The notes under the pieces: generated by a model | Databases searched by the model: none | Told to the model about the DNA's origin: nothing | Seen by the model: only the letters and a program-made list of their open reading frames with translations | Part shown: piece by piece, positions 8,191 to 16,362 of the stretch | Layout: the number at the start of each line of letters is the position of its first letter | How positions within the stretch are numbered: position 1 is the stretch's first letter | Assembly (NCBI GenBank): GCA_046047235.1 | Contig: JBJOII010000036.1 | Coordinates: 1-33,394, forward strand | Origin: JBMTVN01 sp046047235 | GTDB taxonomy: Bacteria; Verrucomicrobiota; Verrucomicrobiia; Limisphaerales; JAHDYP01 | Length of the DNA stretch: 33,394 nucleotides | Direction of reading: 5' to 3' | Program-made: the position numbers and the translations under genes

Positions 8191-9630
8191 GTGAGCACTA
8201 ACCCAACTCAACCGAATCCTTCCAAGTTTACCTGGCAACAGGTCCCCCGGGAGGAAGAGTCCAAACGCTCAGCCGTGGAACGGGTCGCCGACTTCCTCGA
8301 GATCCACGGCGTGTTTGATGAACAAACCGCCAGGGAACAAGCCGCCCGCTGTATCCAGTGCCCCGAACCCCTCTGCGTCCAAGGCTGCCCCCTATCCAAC
8401 CGAATCCCCGATTGGCTCGCCCTCACCGCCGAAGGCCACTTCCTCGAAGCCTCCGCCCTCCTCCACGCCACCGGCTCCATGCCCGAAATCTGCGCCCAGC
8501 TCTGTAAAGCCGACGCCCAGTGCGAAGCCCTGTGCGTGGTCGGCGGCAAAGCTGAACCCGTCTCCATCCACGCCATCGAACAGTTCCTCAACCACTACGC
8601 CTTCGCCCACCACCAAGCCGATGCCCCACCCCTCACCCCCAACGGATACCGCGTCGCCATCATCGGCTCCGGCCCCGGTGGACTCGCCTGCGCCGATATC
8701 CTCTCCCGCCTCGGCTACGCCGTCACAGTGTTCGATTACCGCCTCATCCCCGGCGGCCTCCTCGTCAATGGCGCCCCCTCCTTCCGCCTCGATCAATCCA
8801 TCGTCAATCGCCGCATCGACATCCTCAAAAGCCACGGCGTAACTTTCCGCCTGGGCGTCAAACTCGGGGAAGACCTCACCCGCGCCGGACTCCAACGTAA
8901 CTTCGACGCCACCTACCTCGCTCTCGGTGCCCGCAAAGCCCGCGAACTCACCTGCCCCGGAAACGACCTCAACGGCGTCGCCCAAGGCCTCTCCTTCCTC
9001 GTCCAACCCCTCCCCGAAAACCCCAGTATAACCAAATCAGCAAAACCCATCATCGAAGTCAAAAACACACGCGTCGCCGTCGTCGGCGGCGGCGACATGG
9101 CCATCGATTGCATCCGCCTCGCCCTCCGCCTCGGCGCCAGGGAAGTCACCGGCATCTACCGCCGCTCAGAACAATACCTCCCCTGTAACCCCGCCGAATA
9201 CCGCAACGCCCTCGAGGAAGGCGCCCGCTTCGAATTCGCCGCCGCCCCAGTCGCCATCCTCGCCTCCCCGGATAGGAACCACGTCACCGGTATCCAGCTC
9301 GTCCGCACCCAACCCGGCCCCACCGACGCCTCCAACCGCCCCGCCTTCTCCCCTGTCGCAGGCACCGAATTCGAAATCGCCGCCGATTGGATCTTTACCG
9401 CCCTCGGCTTCGAACCCGTCCCGCTCGACGAAGATGACCTCTTCGGCGACCTCCCCCGCACTCCCTCCGGCAGTATCCAGGTCGACGAAAATCTCATGAC
9501 CCAACAAAAAGGCGTGTTCGCCGGCGGCGAACTCGTCCGCGGCCCCAGCCCCATCCTCGATGTCGTCCGCGATGGCCGACGCGCCGCCGATTGTATCGAC
9601 GCTTTCCTCCAACCCGCTAACGCCCGCTAA
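8191..9630 (+). CDS. GltD-like Fe-S/FAD NAD(P) oxidoreductase, first gene of the complex I operon
   Basis: Homologue of the glutamate synthase small subunit and related NAD(P)-linked flavoproteins (NfnB/SudA type), 479 residues from GTG 8191. The N-terminal Fe-S domain has two sets of four cysteines, C54-x2-C57-x4-C62-x3-C66 and C101, C105, C111, C115, the usual GltD pattern for two [4Fe-4S] clusters. The FAD site follows (GSGPGG, 159-164), then a second Rossmann motif GGGDMA for NAD(P). No glutamate synthase large subunit is nearby. The stop codon is 3 bases before nuoA, so it is almost certainly co-transcribed with the complex I genes. I infer that it feeds electrons from NAD(P)H into a complex I whose NuoEFG module is absent, but an independent role is possible. 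An alternative GTG start at 8158 would add 11 residues. The start at 8191 is preferred for its nearby purine-rich AGAAGAG. Confidence 0.85.
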   Translation: MSTNPTQPNPSKFTWQQVPREEESKRSAVERVADFLEIHGVFDEQTAREQAARCIQCPEPLCVQGCPLSNRIPDWLALTAEGHFLEASALLHATGSMPEICAQLCKADAQCEALCVVGGKAEPVSIHAIEQFLNHYAFAHHQADAPPLTPNGYRVAIIGSGPGGLACADILSRLGYAVTVFDYRLIPGGLLVNGAPSFRLDQSIVNRRIDILKSHGVTFRLGVKLGEDLTRAGLQRNFDATYLALGARKARELTCPGNDLNGVAQGLSFLVQPLPENPSITKSAKPIIEVKNTRVAVVGGGDMAIDCIRLALRLGAREVTGIYRRSEQYLPCNPAEYRNALEEGARFEFAAAPVAILASPDRNHVTGIQLVRTQPGPTDASNRPAFSPVAGTEFEIAADWIFTALGFEPVPLDEDDLFGDLPRTPSGSIQVDENLMTQQKGVFAGGELVRGPSPILDVVRDGRRAADCIDAFLQPANAR

Positions 9631-9633
9631 GCC

Positions 9634-10056
9634 ATGCCCGAAACCCTTCCAGAACTCCAGGCCACGCTCGATACCGACCTGATCTACATCCTCGCTTTCT
9701 GGCTCGGCGGTATCGTCTTCGCCGCCGGCCCCTTCGTGGTCGTCCACCTCCTCGCCGCCCGCAAAACCCGCAACTACGCCGGTAAAACCGAACAAGCCAT
9801 CGAATGCGGCATGGAACCCATCGGCGATGCCTGGATCCGCTACAGCGCCGTCTACTACCTCTACGCCCTCATCTTCGTCGCCTTCGCCGTCGATGTCGTC
9901 TTCCTCATCCCCGTCGCCCTCGTCTATGACCGCGCCGGATTCGCCATCCGTGACCTCGTCGAACTCTTCATCTTCGTCGGTATCCTCTCACTCGTCATCG
10001 TCTACGCCTGGAAAAAACACTTCTTCGAATGGCACAGGAAACAGACAACCCAATAG
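9634..10056 (+). CDS. nuoA: NADH-quinone oxidoreductase subunit A
   Basis: Membrane subunit at the junction of the hydrophilic and membrane arms of complex I, where it lines the quinone entry region. The 140 residues show three membrane helices and the family motif ECGMEPIG after the long first loop, followed by the second helix. The usual F-D-x-E motif of that helix reads F-A-V-D here (residues 84-87), so the conserved Asp is Ala85 and the Glu is Asp87. A third conserved acid is kept in DLVELF. The 3' end overlaps nuoB by 28 bases. Confidence 0.95.
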   Translation: MPETLPELQATLDTDLIYILAFWLGGIVFAAGPFVVVHLLAARKTRNYAGKTEQAIECGMEPIGDAWIRYSAVYYLYALIFVAFAVDVVFLIPVALVYDRAGFAIRDLVELFIFVGILSLVIVYAWKKHFFEWHRKQTTQ

Positions 10057-10559
10057 GCGCCTCGGAAATCCCACCCGAGTGCTCGTCCATCGTCCGCTTC
10101 GCCAAACTGGACGACCTCCTCAACCTCGGACGCGCCAACTCGCTCTGGCCCCTCACGTTCGGCCTCGCCTGCTGCGCCATCGAAATGATGGCCGCCGGCG
10201 CCTCCCGCTTCGATATCTCCCGCTTCGGCGCCGAAGTCTTCCGCCCCTCCCCACGTCAGGCCGATGTCATGATCGTCGCAGGCACGGTCAATAAGAAGAT
10301 GGCCCAGGCCGTCAAAACGCTCTACGACCAAATGCCCGAACCCAAATGGGTCATCGCCATGGGCAACTGCGCCATCTCCGGCGGACCCTTCGTCTTCCCC
10401 GGCCAATACGCCGTCGTCGAAGGCGTCGATAAACTCTTCCCCGTCGATGTCTTCGTCCCCGGTTGCCCCCCACGCCCCGAAGCCCTCATCGAAGGCATCC
10501 TCACGCTCGAAGAAAAAATCACCGGTAAACGCCGTTGGCCTAGGGTAAAGCCGGAATGA
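10029..10559 (+). CDS. nuoB: NADH-quinone oxidoreductase subunit B
   Basis: Carries the terminal [4Fe-4S] cluster N2, which passes electrons to quinone. All four ligands are present: the tandem C48-C49 in GLACCAIE, C114 in MGNCAISGG and C146 in PGCPPRPE. At 176 residues the length is normal for the family. The start lies inside the end of nuoA and the stop overlaps the nuoC start (ATGA), both signs of translational coupling. Nothing suggests loss of function. Confidence 0.97.
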   Translation: MAQETDNPIGASEIPPECSSIVRFAKLDDLLNLGRANSLWPLTFGLACCAIEMMAAGASRFDISRFGAEVFRPSPRQADVMIVAGTVNKKMAQAVKTLYDQMPEPKWVIAMGNCAISGGPFVFPGQYAVVEGVDKLFPVDVFVPGCPPRPEALIEGILTLEEKITGKRRWPRVKPE

Positions 10560-11131
10560 ATACTCCCATCGATCAACTCCACGGAGCCCTCATGCGCCTC
10601 CTCCAACCCAGCACCCCCAACCGGGTCGCACCCCCATCCCCGCCCCCCCCTCCACCCGCGGAGGCGGCCGCTGACACCAGCGCCGACTCCGCCACACCCC
10701 CAGCCGCCACAGAACCACCCCCCCCACCCGTCCCCTGCCAAATCACCGAATTCAAAAATCGCGGTATCCACCTCGATGCCACCGTCACGCCTGAACAACT
10801 CCTCGACACAGTCCGCTTCCTCGATGCAGAAGGCTTCTCCATCGATACGGTCACCGGAGTAGACTGGATCGCCGATAACCAAATGGAAGTCGTCTATGAC
10901 TTCTTCCACCCCACCTCCCCGGCCCGCATCGCCGTCCGCACCCGCGTCCCCCGCGACAACCCCGTCGTCCCGAGCATCCATACGATCTTCCCCGGCGCCA
11001 ATTGGCACGAACGCGAAACCCACGACTTCTTCGGGATCCGCTTCACCGGACACCCCGACCTCTCACCCCTCCTCCTCCCCGAGGATTGTGACTACCACCC
11101 CCTGCGAAAGGACTTCACCGGTGCAGCTTGA
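10556..11131 (+). CDS. nuoC: NADH-quinone oxidoreductase subunit C with proline-rich insertion
   Basis: Peripheral-arm subunit (30 kDa type) that supports NuoD and NuoB. The C-terminal signature HERETHDFFGIRF (about 151-163) followed by HPLRKDF is diagnostic. Between a short N-terminal segment and the core (residues about 22-59) is an Ala/Pro-rich low-complexity stretch with runs of 6-7 prolines, which is not usual for NuoC and probably forms an exposed linker. Total length is 191 residues. NuoC and NuoD are separate genes, not fused. The last 11 bases overlap nuoD. Confidence 0.95.
   Translation: MNTPIDQLHGALMRLLQPSTPNRVAPPSPPPPPPAEAAADTSADSATPPAATEPPPPPVPCQITEFKNRGIHLDATVTPEQLLDTVRFLDAEGFSIDTVTGVDWIADNQMEVVYDFFHPTSPARIAVRTRVPRDNPVVPSIHTIFPGANWHERETHDFFGIRFTGHPDLSPLLLPEDCDYHPLRKDFTGAA
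11107..11112 (+). promoter_or_regulatory. Ribosome binding site of nuoD
   Basis: AAAGGA lies 8 bases before the GTG at 11121. It supports that GTG as the start rather than the much longer upstream frame through nuoC. Confidence 0.6.
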
Positions 11132-12254
11132 AACCACAGCCAGCTCGGTACCCGACGCCCAGGGACGGGAAACGTTCGTCATTAATCTCGGGCCCCAACA
11201 CCCCGCCACCCACGGCGTCCTCCGCGTCAAGCTCACCATGGACGGGGAATACATCCTCAGAGCGGAACCCGTCCCCGGTTATATCCACCGGATGCACGAA
11301 AAAATGGGCGAAAACCGCTCCTACGCCAAATACCTGCCCAATACCAGCCGCGTCGATTACCTCTCCGCCATGACCTATACCCACGCCTGGGTCGGCGTGG
11401 TCGAACGGGCCGCCGGTATCGAAGTCCCCCCGCGCGCCGAATACATCCGTGTCATTACCTCGGAACTCAACCGCATCTCCTCCCACCTGGTCTGGTTCGG
11501 TGCCTTCCTCCTCGACCTCGGCGGATTCACCCCGCTCCTCTACGCCTTCGATGACAGAGAGAAGATTCTCGACCTCCTCGAGGCGATCACCGGCGCCCGC
11601 CTCACCTACTGCTACTACCGCTTCGGAGGACTCTACAACGACGTCGATGACAACTTCCTCACCGGCACCCGCGAGTTCTGCCGCTACATGCGCCCACGAC
11701 TCGACATGTACCGCCAGCTCGTCACCGGCAATATCATCCTCCGTAAACGCCTCGAGGGTATCGGCCCCATCCCAGCCGAAATGTGCCGACGCTACGGCGC
11801 CACCGGCCCCGTCATCCGCGGCGCCGGCATCCCTTACGACGTCCGCCGCGCCGAACCCTACTCGGTCTATCCCAACCTCGACTTCATCGTCCCCACTTAC
11901 CCGGAAGCCGATTGCATGGCCCGTTACCTCGTCCGCATGGTCGAAATCGAACAAAGCCTCCGCATCATCGAACAAGCCCTCGACCAACTCCCCGATGGCC
12001 CCTTCCAAACAAAAGTCCCCAAGGTCGTCAAACTACCCCCCGGCGATTACTGCTACGCGGTCGAAGCCGCCCGCGGCCGCCTCATGATCCGCGTCGTCAG
12101 CGACGGAAAAGACATCCCCTACCGCGTTAAACTCCGCACCCCCTGCTTCGCCAATCTCACGCTCTACGAAGAAGCCACCCAGGGCATGATGCTCCCCGAT
12201 GCCCTCGCCGTCATGGGTAGCCTCGACCTCGTCATCCCAGATATCGACCGCTAA
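11121..12254 (+). CDS. nuoD: NADH-quinone oxidoreductase subunit D
   Basis: The 49 kDa-type subunit that forms most of the quinone pocket together with NuoB; related to NiFe-hydrogenase large subunits but without metal ligands. The start is GTG 11121, supported by a ribosome site and by the position of the conserved GPQHPATHG motif (24-32). By spacing, His31 and Tyr80 (in RVDYLSAM) match the two residues that contact the quinone head group in characterised complexes. HRMHEK (56-61) stands where HRG-x-EK is usual. The C-terminus ends with S-L-D-L-V-x-x-D-I-D-R as expected, so the 377-residue protein is complete. It overlaps nuoC by 11 bases. Confidence 0.96.
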   Translation: MQLETTASSVPDAQGRETFVINLGPQHPATHGVLRVKLTMDGEYILRAEPVPGYIHRMHEKMGENRSYAKYLPNTSRVDYLSAMTYTHAWVGVVERAAGIEVPPRAEYIRVITSELNRISSHLVWFGAFLLDLGGFTPLLYAFDDREKILDLLEAITGARLTYCYYRFGGLYNDVDDNFLTGTREFCRYMRPRLDMYRQLVTGNIILRKRLEGIGPIPAEMCRRYGATGPVIRGAGIPYDVRRAEPYSVYPNLDFIVPTYPEADCMARYLVRMVEIEQSLRIIEQALDQLPDGPFQTKVPKVVKLPPGDYCYAVEAARGRLMIRVVSDGKDIPYRVKLRTPCFANLTLYEEATQGMMLPDALAVMGSLDLVIPDIDR

Positions 12255-12266
12255 TCCCCAACCAAC

Positions 12267-13256
12267 GTGCAAATCCCCGAACCATTCCGACTGCTCACCT
12301 ACGTCGCCGGCATCATGGCCTTCGTCGGCCTCAACGCCGCCTACCTGGTCTGGGTCGAACGCAAGGGCGCCGGCCGCTTCCAACGCCGCCCCGGCCCCAC
12401 CGAAGTCGGACCCGCCGGACTCCTCCAACCCATCGCCGACGCCCTCAAACTCCTCTCCAAACAGGTACTCGTCCCGCCCGATGCCGACCGCACGCTGTTC
12501 CGCCTCGCCCCCGTCCTGGTCATGGCCCCCGCCCTCATGTGCCTCGCCGTCCTCCCCTTCAGCGAAAACCTCGGCGCCCGCGATATCAATATCAGCCTGA
12601 TCCTCGTCTTCGCCTTCGGTTCCATCAATGTCCTCGCCCTCATGCTCGGCGGCTGGGCCTCACGCAATAAATACGCCATCATCTCCGCCGCCCGCGTGGT
12701 CTCCCAGGACGTCGCCTACGAAATCCCCATGCTTCTCGTCGTCCTCACGGTGCTCATGATCACCGGCACCACCGACCTCCGCGAAATCGTCGACCAACAA
12801 GCCGGCGGCTTCTGGAAATGGAACCTCTTCAACCTGCTCGCCAACCCCCTGATGCCCGTCACGTTCGTCATCTTCTATACCTGCATGCTCGCTGAAACCA
12901 ACCGCGCACCCTTCGATATGGCGGAAGCAGAATCGGAACTCGTCGCCGGCGCCTTCACGGAATATGCCGGCATGGGCTTCGGTGTCTTCTTCATGGCCGA
13001 ATACGCCAATATCGTCGTGGGTTGCTCGATAGCGACCATCCTCTTCCTCGGCGGCTGGCAAAGCCCCATCGGCTACTTCGACGGAGTCTGGTGGTTCCTC
13101 ATCAAACTCTACTTCCTCATCTTTACGGTGGTCTGGGTCCGCTGGACCTTCCCCCGCACCCAGTTCTACCGCCTGCTGAACCTGTCCTGGAAAATCCTCA
13201 TCCCCATCTCGCTCGGAACTCTGCTGCTCACCGGCGTGATGCTCAAAGTGTTCTAA
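12267..13256 (+). CDS. nuoH: NADH-quinone oxidoreductase subunit H
   Basis: Membrane subunit that anchors the peripheral arm and forms the quinone entry channel and the acidic link to the proton pumps. The 329 residues form about eight helices. The family signatures are ERKGAGRFQRRPGP (31-44), followed by VGPAGLLQPIADALKLL, and the acidic AETNRAPFDMAEAESEL (209-225) leading to FTEY. Translation starts at GTG 12267, 12 bases after nuoD. No anomalies were noted. Confidence 0.96.
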   Translation: MQIPEPFRLLTYVAGIMAFVGLNAAYLVWVERKGAGRFQRRPGPTEVGPAGLLQPIADALKLLSKQVLVPPDADRTLFRLAPVLVMAPALMCLAVLPFSENLGARDINISLILVFAFGSINVLALMLGGWASRNKYAIISAARVVSQDVAYEIPMLLVVLTVLMITGTTDLREIVDQQAGGFWKWNLFNLLANPLMPVTFVIFYTCMLAETNRAPFDMAEAESELVAGAFTEYAGMGFGVFFMAEYANIVVGCSIATILFLGGWQSPIGYFDGVWWFLIKLYFLIFTVVWVRWTFPRTQFYRLLNLSWKILIPISLGTLLLTGVMLKVF

Positions 13257-13261
13257 TCACC

Positions 13262-13714
13262 ATGAAACAAGCCATCAAAGACCTGGTCGGTGGATTCGTC
13301 AGCCTCCTCGTAGGCATGCGCATCACGATCCAACAGTTCTTCAAAAAACAGGTCACAGTCCATTACCCCCACGAAACCCTCCCCATCCCCAGCCGCTACC
13401 GCGGCCACGTGGTCCTGGTTAATGATCCCGAAACCGGCAAATCCCTCTGCATCGCCTGCAAATCCTGCCAAAAAGCCTGCCCCAGCGAATGTATCGTGGT
13501 CGATGGCATCAAACGCGAAGGGGAAAAACGCAAGTCCGTCACGGACTTCAAACTCGACTTCACAAAATGCAGCCTCTGCGGCTCCTGCGTCGAAGTGTGC
13601 CCCGTGGAAGCCCTCGCGTTCTCCAAGGAATATAACCTCGCCAGCACCAGTAAGGACAATTTCTACCAGATCGACCTCGTCAAACGCAGCGAACCCACCA
13701 GCACGACCGAATGA
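13262..13714 (+). CDS. nuoI: NADH-quinone oxidoreductase subunit I (two [4Fe-4S] ferredoxin)
   Basis: A 150-residue ferredoxin-like subunit that carries clusters N6a and N6b and passes electrons to NuoB. Two complete motifs are visible: C63-x2-C66-x2-C69-x3-C73 and C103-x2-C106-x2-C109-x3-C113. The start is ATG 13262, 5 bases after nuoH; an upstream extension of the frame inside nuoH is not coding. Because NuoG and NuoEF are not encoded here, NuoI would be the first cluster-bearing subunit of the remaining core. It would be the natural docking point for an alternative electron donor. Confidence 0.96.
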   Translation: MKQAIKDLVGGFVSLLVGMRITIQQFFKKQVTVHYPHETLPIPSRYRGHVVLVNDPETGKSLCIACKSCQKACPSECIVVDGIKREGEKRKSVTDFKLDFTKCSLCGSCVEVCPVEALAFSKEYNLASTSKDNFYQIDLVKRSEPTSTTE

Positions 13715-14247
13715 ATACGTTCCCCGCGTCAGGACTCCTCATCACGCTCGCATTCGGCCTCGCCGTCCTCGGCACTGTCGCCGGCGCCCTGCTCGCCGTC
13801 TCCACCCGACGCCTGATCCACAGCGTCTGCGGCCTCGCCCTCTGCTCCTTCGGCCTCGCCGGCCTCTACTACTTCCTCCATAGCCCCTTCCTCGCCCTCA
13901 TGGAAATCCTCATCTATGTCGGCGCAGTCTGCGTCACGGTCATCTTCGCGGTCATGCTCGCCGAACCCGATGAACCCAAGGACGATCCCGGAACCAAAAC
14001 CGCCTCCCTCGCCTGGGGCGCCATCGCCCTCATCATCGCCGCCGGCGCCTGCTACGGCCTCACCCGCCTCGGCCTCCAACACCCCTGGACACCCATCACC
14101 ACACCCGAATCGCTCGGCACTCTCCGCGACCTCGGCATCTCACTCCTCACCACCTACAGCCTCGCCTTCGAAACAATCTCACTCGTGCTCCTGGTCGCCA
14201 TCCTCGGCGCCCTCGTAATCGCACGCTACGGACGCACTAAACCCTAA
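13711..14247 (+). CDS. nuoJ: NADH-quinone oxidoreductase subunit J
   Basis: Membrane subunit of 178 residues with about five helices. The third helix carries the family pattern (FLALMEILIYVGAVCV, about residues 51-66), the region of the pi-bulge helix that changes shape during turnover in characterised complexes. The start codon overlaps the nuoI stop (ATGA) and the stop overlaps the nuoK start by one base, so translation is coupled. Confidence 0.94.
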   Translation: MNTFPASGLLITLAFGLAVLGTVAGALLAVSTRRLIHSVCGLALCSFGLAGLYYFLHSPFLALMEILIYVGAVCVTVIFAVMLAEPDEPKDDPGTKTASLAWGAIALIIAAGACYGLTRLGLQHPWTPITTPESLGTLRDLGISLLTTYSLAFETISLVLLVAILGALVIARYGRTKP

Positions 14248-14567
14248 TGGAACCGCTCCACCAACAACCCACGGTCTACCTCGCCGTCGCGGCGTTCCTC
14301 TTCGCCACCGGTGTCTTCGGCCTGCTCCGACGTAAAACGCTCGTCGGCATGCTCATCGCCGGCGAACTCATCTTCGCCGCCGCCTCCCTCAATTTCATGG
14401 CGCTCAACCGCTTCATGGCCCCCGACCGAACCATCGGCCAAATCGCCGTCCTCTTTATCCTCGGCCTCGCCGCCGCCGAAGTCTGTATCGCCCTCAGTAT
14501 CGTCATCGCCGTCTACCGGAATTACCGCTCCATCAGCACGAAGTCACTGTCCGATCTCAATGGGTAA
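14247..14567 (+). CDS. nuoK: NADH-quinone oxidoreductase subunit K
   Basis: Three-helix MrpC-like subunit of 106 residues that connects NuoH/J to the antiporter subunits. The two membrane glutamates important for coupling are kept as Glu40 (in AGELIFAAASLNF) and Glu78 (in LAAAEVC). The start ATG shares its A with the nuoJ stop. Length and layout are normal. Confidence 0.95.
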   Translation: MEPLHQQPTVYLAVAAFLFATGVFGLLRRKTLVGMLIAGELIFAAASLNFMALNRFMAPDRTIGQIAVLFILGLAAAEVCIALSIVIAVYRNYRSISTKSLSDLNG

Positions 14568-14570
14568 CGC

Positions 14571-16049
14571 ATGGAACCTCCCGTAACAGATATCCGCCTC
14601 CTGCTCGCCATCCTGGCCCCGCTCGCCGGCGCCGGCCTCGTCATGGCCACCGGACGTAAACCCAACCTCCGCGAAGCCGTCTCATTCCTCGCCGCCGCAA
14701 CGCTGTTCGGTATCACGGCCTCGCTCATCCCCACGATACGCAACGGCACCACCCTCCATTACACGGTGTTCGAAATGCTCCCCGGCCTCAGCATCTCGCT
14801 CCGGGCCGACGCCCTGAGCATGCTGTTCGCAGTCGCCGCTTCCTTCCTCTGGATGATCACGGTGTTCTACTCCGCCGGCTATATGCGCGGCCTCAAGGAA
14901 CACGCCCAAACCCGCTTCAATACCTGCTTCGCCCTCGCCCTCTTCGGCGCCATCGGCTGCGCCTTCTCCGATAACCTGCTCACACTCTACCTCTTCTACG
15001 AAATCGTCAGTGTCACCACCTACCCGCTGGTCGCCCATCACCAGGACAAGGAAGGCTACGAAGGCGCCCAGAAATACATGATCTACCTCACCACCACAGC
15101 CAAGGGCCTCATCTTCCCCGCCATGGTGCTCATCTATGTCCTCAGTGGCTCACTCGATTTCGCCCAAAACGCCCAAACGGGCATCATCCCTCCCACTGTC
15201 CACCACGGCCTGATCACCGCACTCTACATCGCCTGTATCCTCGGCTTCGCCAAAAATGGCATCATGCCCCTCCACCACTGGCTCCCCGGTGCCATGGTCG
15301 CCCCCACCCCGGTCAGTGCCCTCCTCCACGCAGTCGCCGTGGTCAAGGTCGGCGTCTTCTCCACAGTCCGCGTCATGCTCTATGTCTTCGGTATCGACCT
15401 CATGCATGACCTCAATCTCGGCCTCCCCACGGCCTACTTCGTCTCGTTCACCATCATCATGGCCTCAGTCATCGCCCTCAGTAAGGATAACCTCAAGGCC
15501 CGACTCGCCTACTCCACGGTCAGCCAGCTCTCCTATATCATCCTCGGCGTAGCCCTGCTCACTCCCCACGGCGTCGAAGGCGGCCTAGTCCATATCGCCA
15601 ATCACGCATTCTCCAAAATCACCCTCTTCTTCTGCGCCGGCGCCATCTACGTCGCCACCCATAAAAAGAATATCTCGGAAATGCACGGACTCGGACGTGC
15701 CATGCCATGGACGTTCGGAGCGTTCGGCATCGCCGCTCTCTCCATGATCGGCGCACCCCCGGTAGCCGGCTTCATCACGAAATGGTATCTGCTCATCGGA
15801 GCCATCGATGCCCGCTCCATCCTCATCATCATCGTCCTCATCTCCAGCACGCTGCTCAATGCCGCCTACTTCGCCCCAGTCGTCTACCAGGGCTTCTTCG
15901 GAAAACCCCACCCCGCGGATACCAAACATCAGTACCGCGAGGCCCCGGCCGCCATGGTCATCCCCCTCACGCTCACGGCCGTCATCTCGGTCATCATCGG
16001 TATCTATCCCGACTTTTTCATGAATTTCGCCCGCCAACTCTTCCCATGA
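14571..16049 (+). CDS. MrpD/NuoM-like antiporter subunit (extra proton channel)
   Basis: A 492-residue polytopic protein of the NuoL/M/N-MrpA/D family, about 14 helices. The residues needed for proton transfer are in place: Glu144 in LFYEIVS (helix 5), Lys228 in GFAKNG (helix 7), and His253 and Lys259 in LLHAVAVVKVGVF (helix 8). HHWLPGAMVAPTPVSAL resembles MrpD rather than classical NuoL. It starts 3 bases after nuoK, so it is part of the operon. It has no lateral-helix extension, and two more such subunits plus nuoN follow, making it additional to the usual L, M, N set. Standard annotation may call it NuoL or NuoM. Confidence 0.9.
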   Translation: MEPPVTDIRLLLAILAPLAGAGLVMATGRKPNLREAVSFLAAATLFGITASLIPTIRNGTTLHYTVFEMLPGLSISLRADALSMLFAVAASFLWMITVFYSAGYMRGLKEHAQTRFNTCFALALFGAIGCAFSDNLLTLYLFYEIVSVTTYPLVAHHQDKEGYEGAQKYMIYLTTTAKGLIFPAMVLIYVLSGSLDFAQNAQTGIIPPTVHHGLITALYIACILGFAKNGIMPLHHWLPGAMVAPTPVSALLHAVAVVKVGVFSTVRVMLYVFGIDLMHDLNLGLPTAYFVSFTIIMASVIALSKDNLKARLAYSTVSQLSYIILGVALLTPHGVEGGLVHIANHAFSKITLFFCAGAIYVATHKKNISEMHGLGRAMPWTFGAFGIAALSMIGAPPVAGFITKWYLLIGAIDARSILIIIVLISSTLLNAAYFAPVVYQGFFGKPHPADTKHQYREAPAAMVIPLTLTAVISVIIGIYPDFFMNFARQLFP

Positions 16050-16101
16050 CCTCACACCCCCAATTCAACCGACCGCCAATGCCCGCCCATCACGATCAAC
16101 C

Positions 16102-16362
16102 ATGAAGCTCGTCCAACTTATCCAGTTCCTGCGTAACCACCTCAAGACGGTGATCCGGATCTCCCTCGCCGCCCTCGTCATCCTGGTCGTGCTCGATGCC
16201 ATCCCGGGCGTCGTCGATAAGGAACACGCCCACACCAGCGCAGAACATTGGCCCGCCTTCTGGTCCGTCTTCGGCTTCATCGCCTGCGTCCTCATCATCA
16301 TCGCCTCAAAAGCCTTCGGACACGCCGGCATCATGCAAAGGGAGGACTACTATGATCGGTGA
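16102..16362 (+). CDS. Small two-helix membrane protein within the complex I operon
   Basis: 86 residues, not a standard complex I subunit. A basic amphipathic start is followed by one hydrophobic helix (about 17-36), a loop with His, Asp and Glu residues (GVVDKEHAHTSAEHW), a second helix (about 49-70) and the conserved-looking tail GIMQREDYYD. I recall similar small proteins beside MrpD-like antiporter genes in other bacteria, which suggests a structural partner of the neighbouring antiporter subunits, but the family is not named here. It overlaps the next gene by 11 bases and lies 52 bases after the MrpD-like gene. Confidence 0.8.
   Translation: MKLVQLIQFLRNHLKTVIRISLAALVILVVLDAIPGVVDKEHAHTSAEHWPAFWSVFGFIACVLIIIASKAFGHAGIMQREDYYDR
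16341..16345 (+). promoter_or_regulatory. Ribosome binding site of the second antiporter subunit
   Basis: GGAGG lies 6 bases before ATG 16352, inside the end of the small membrane-protein gene. It fixes the start well downstream of the first possible codon of the open frame. Confidence 0.75.

Noticed and set aside
7869..8198. Minus-strand open frame upstream of the complex I operon
   Set aside because: Gly/Trp-rich with no motif and no ribosome site. It covers the likely promoter region.
8191..9630. Assigning the first operon gene as biosynthetic glutamate synthase small subunit (gltD)
   Set aside because: The family match is real, but there is no gltB nearby and the gene is 3 bases from nuoA, so a glutamate synthase role is not supported by context.
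10896..11120. Long N-terminal extension of nuoD
   Set aside because: The upstream frame is Ser/Pro/Thr-rich and lies within nuoC. GTG 11121 with AAAGGA gives the normal NuoD start.
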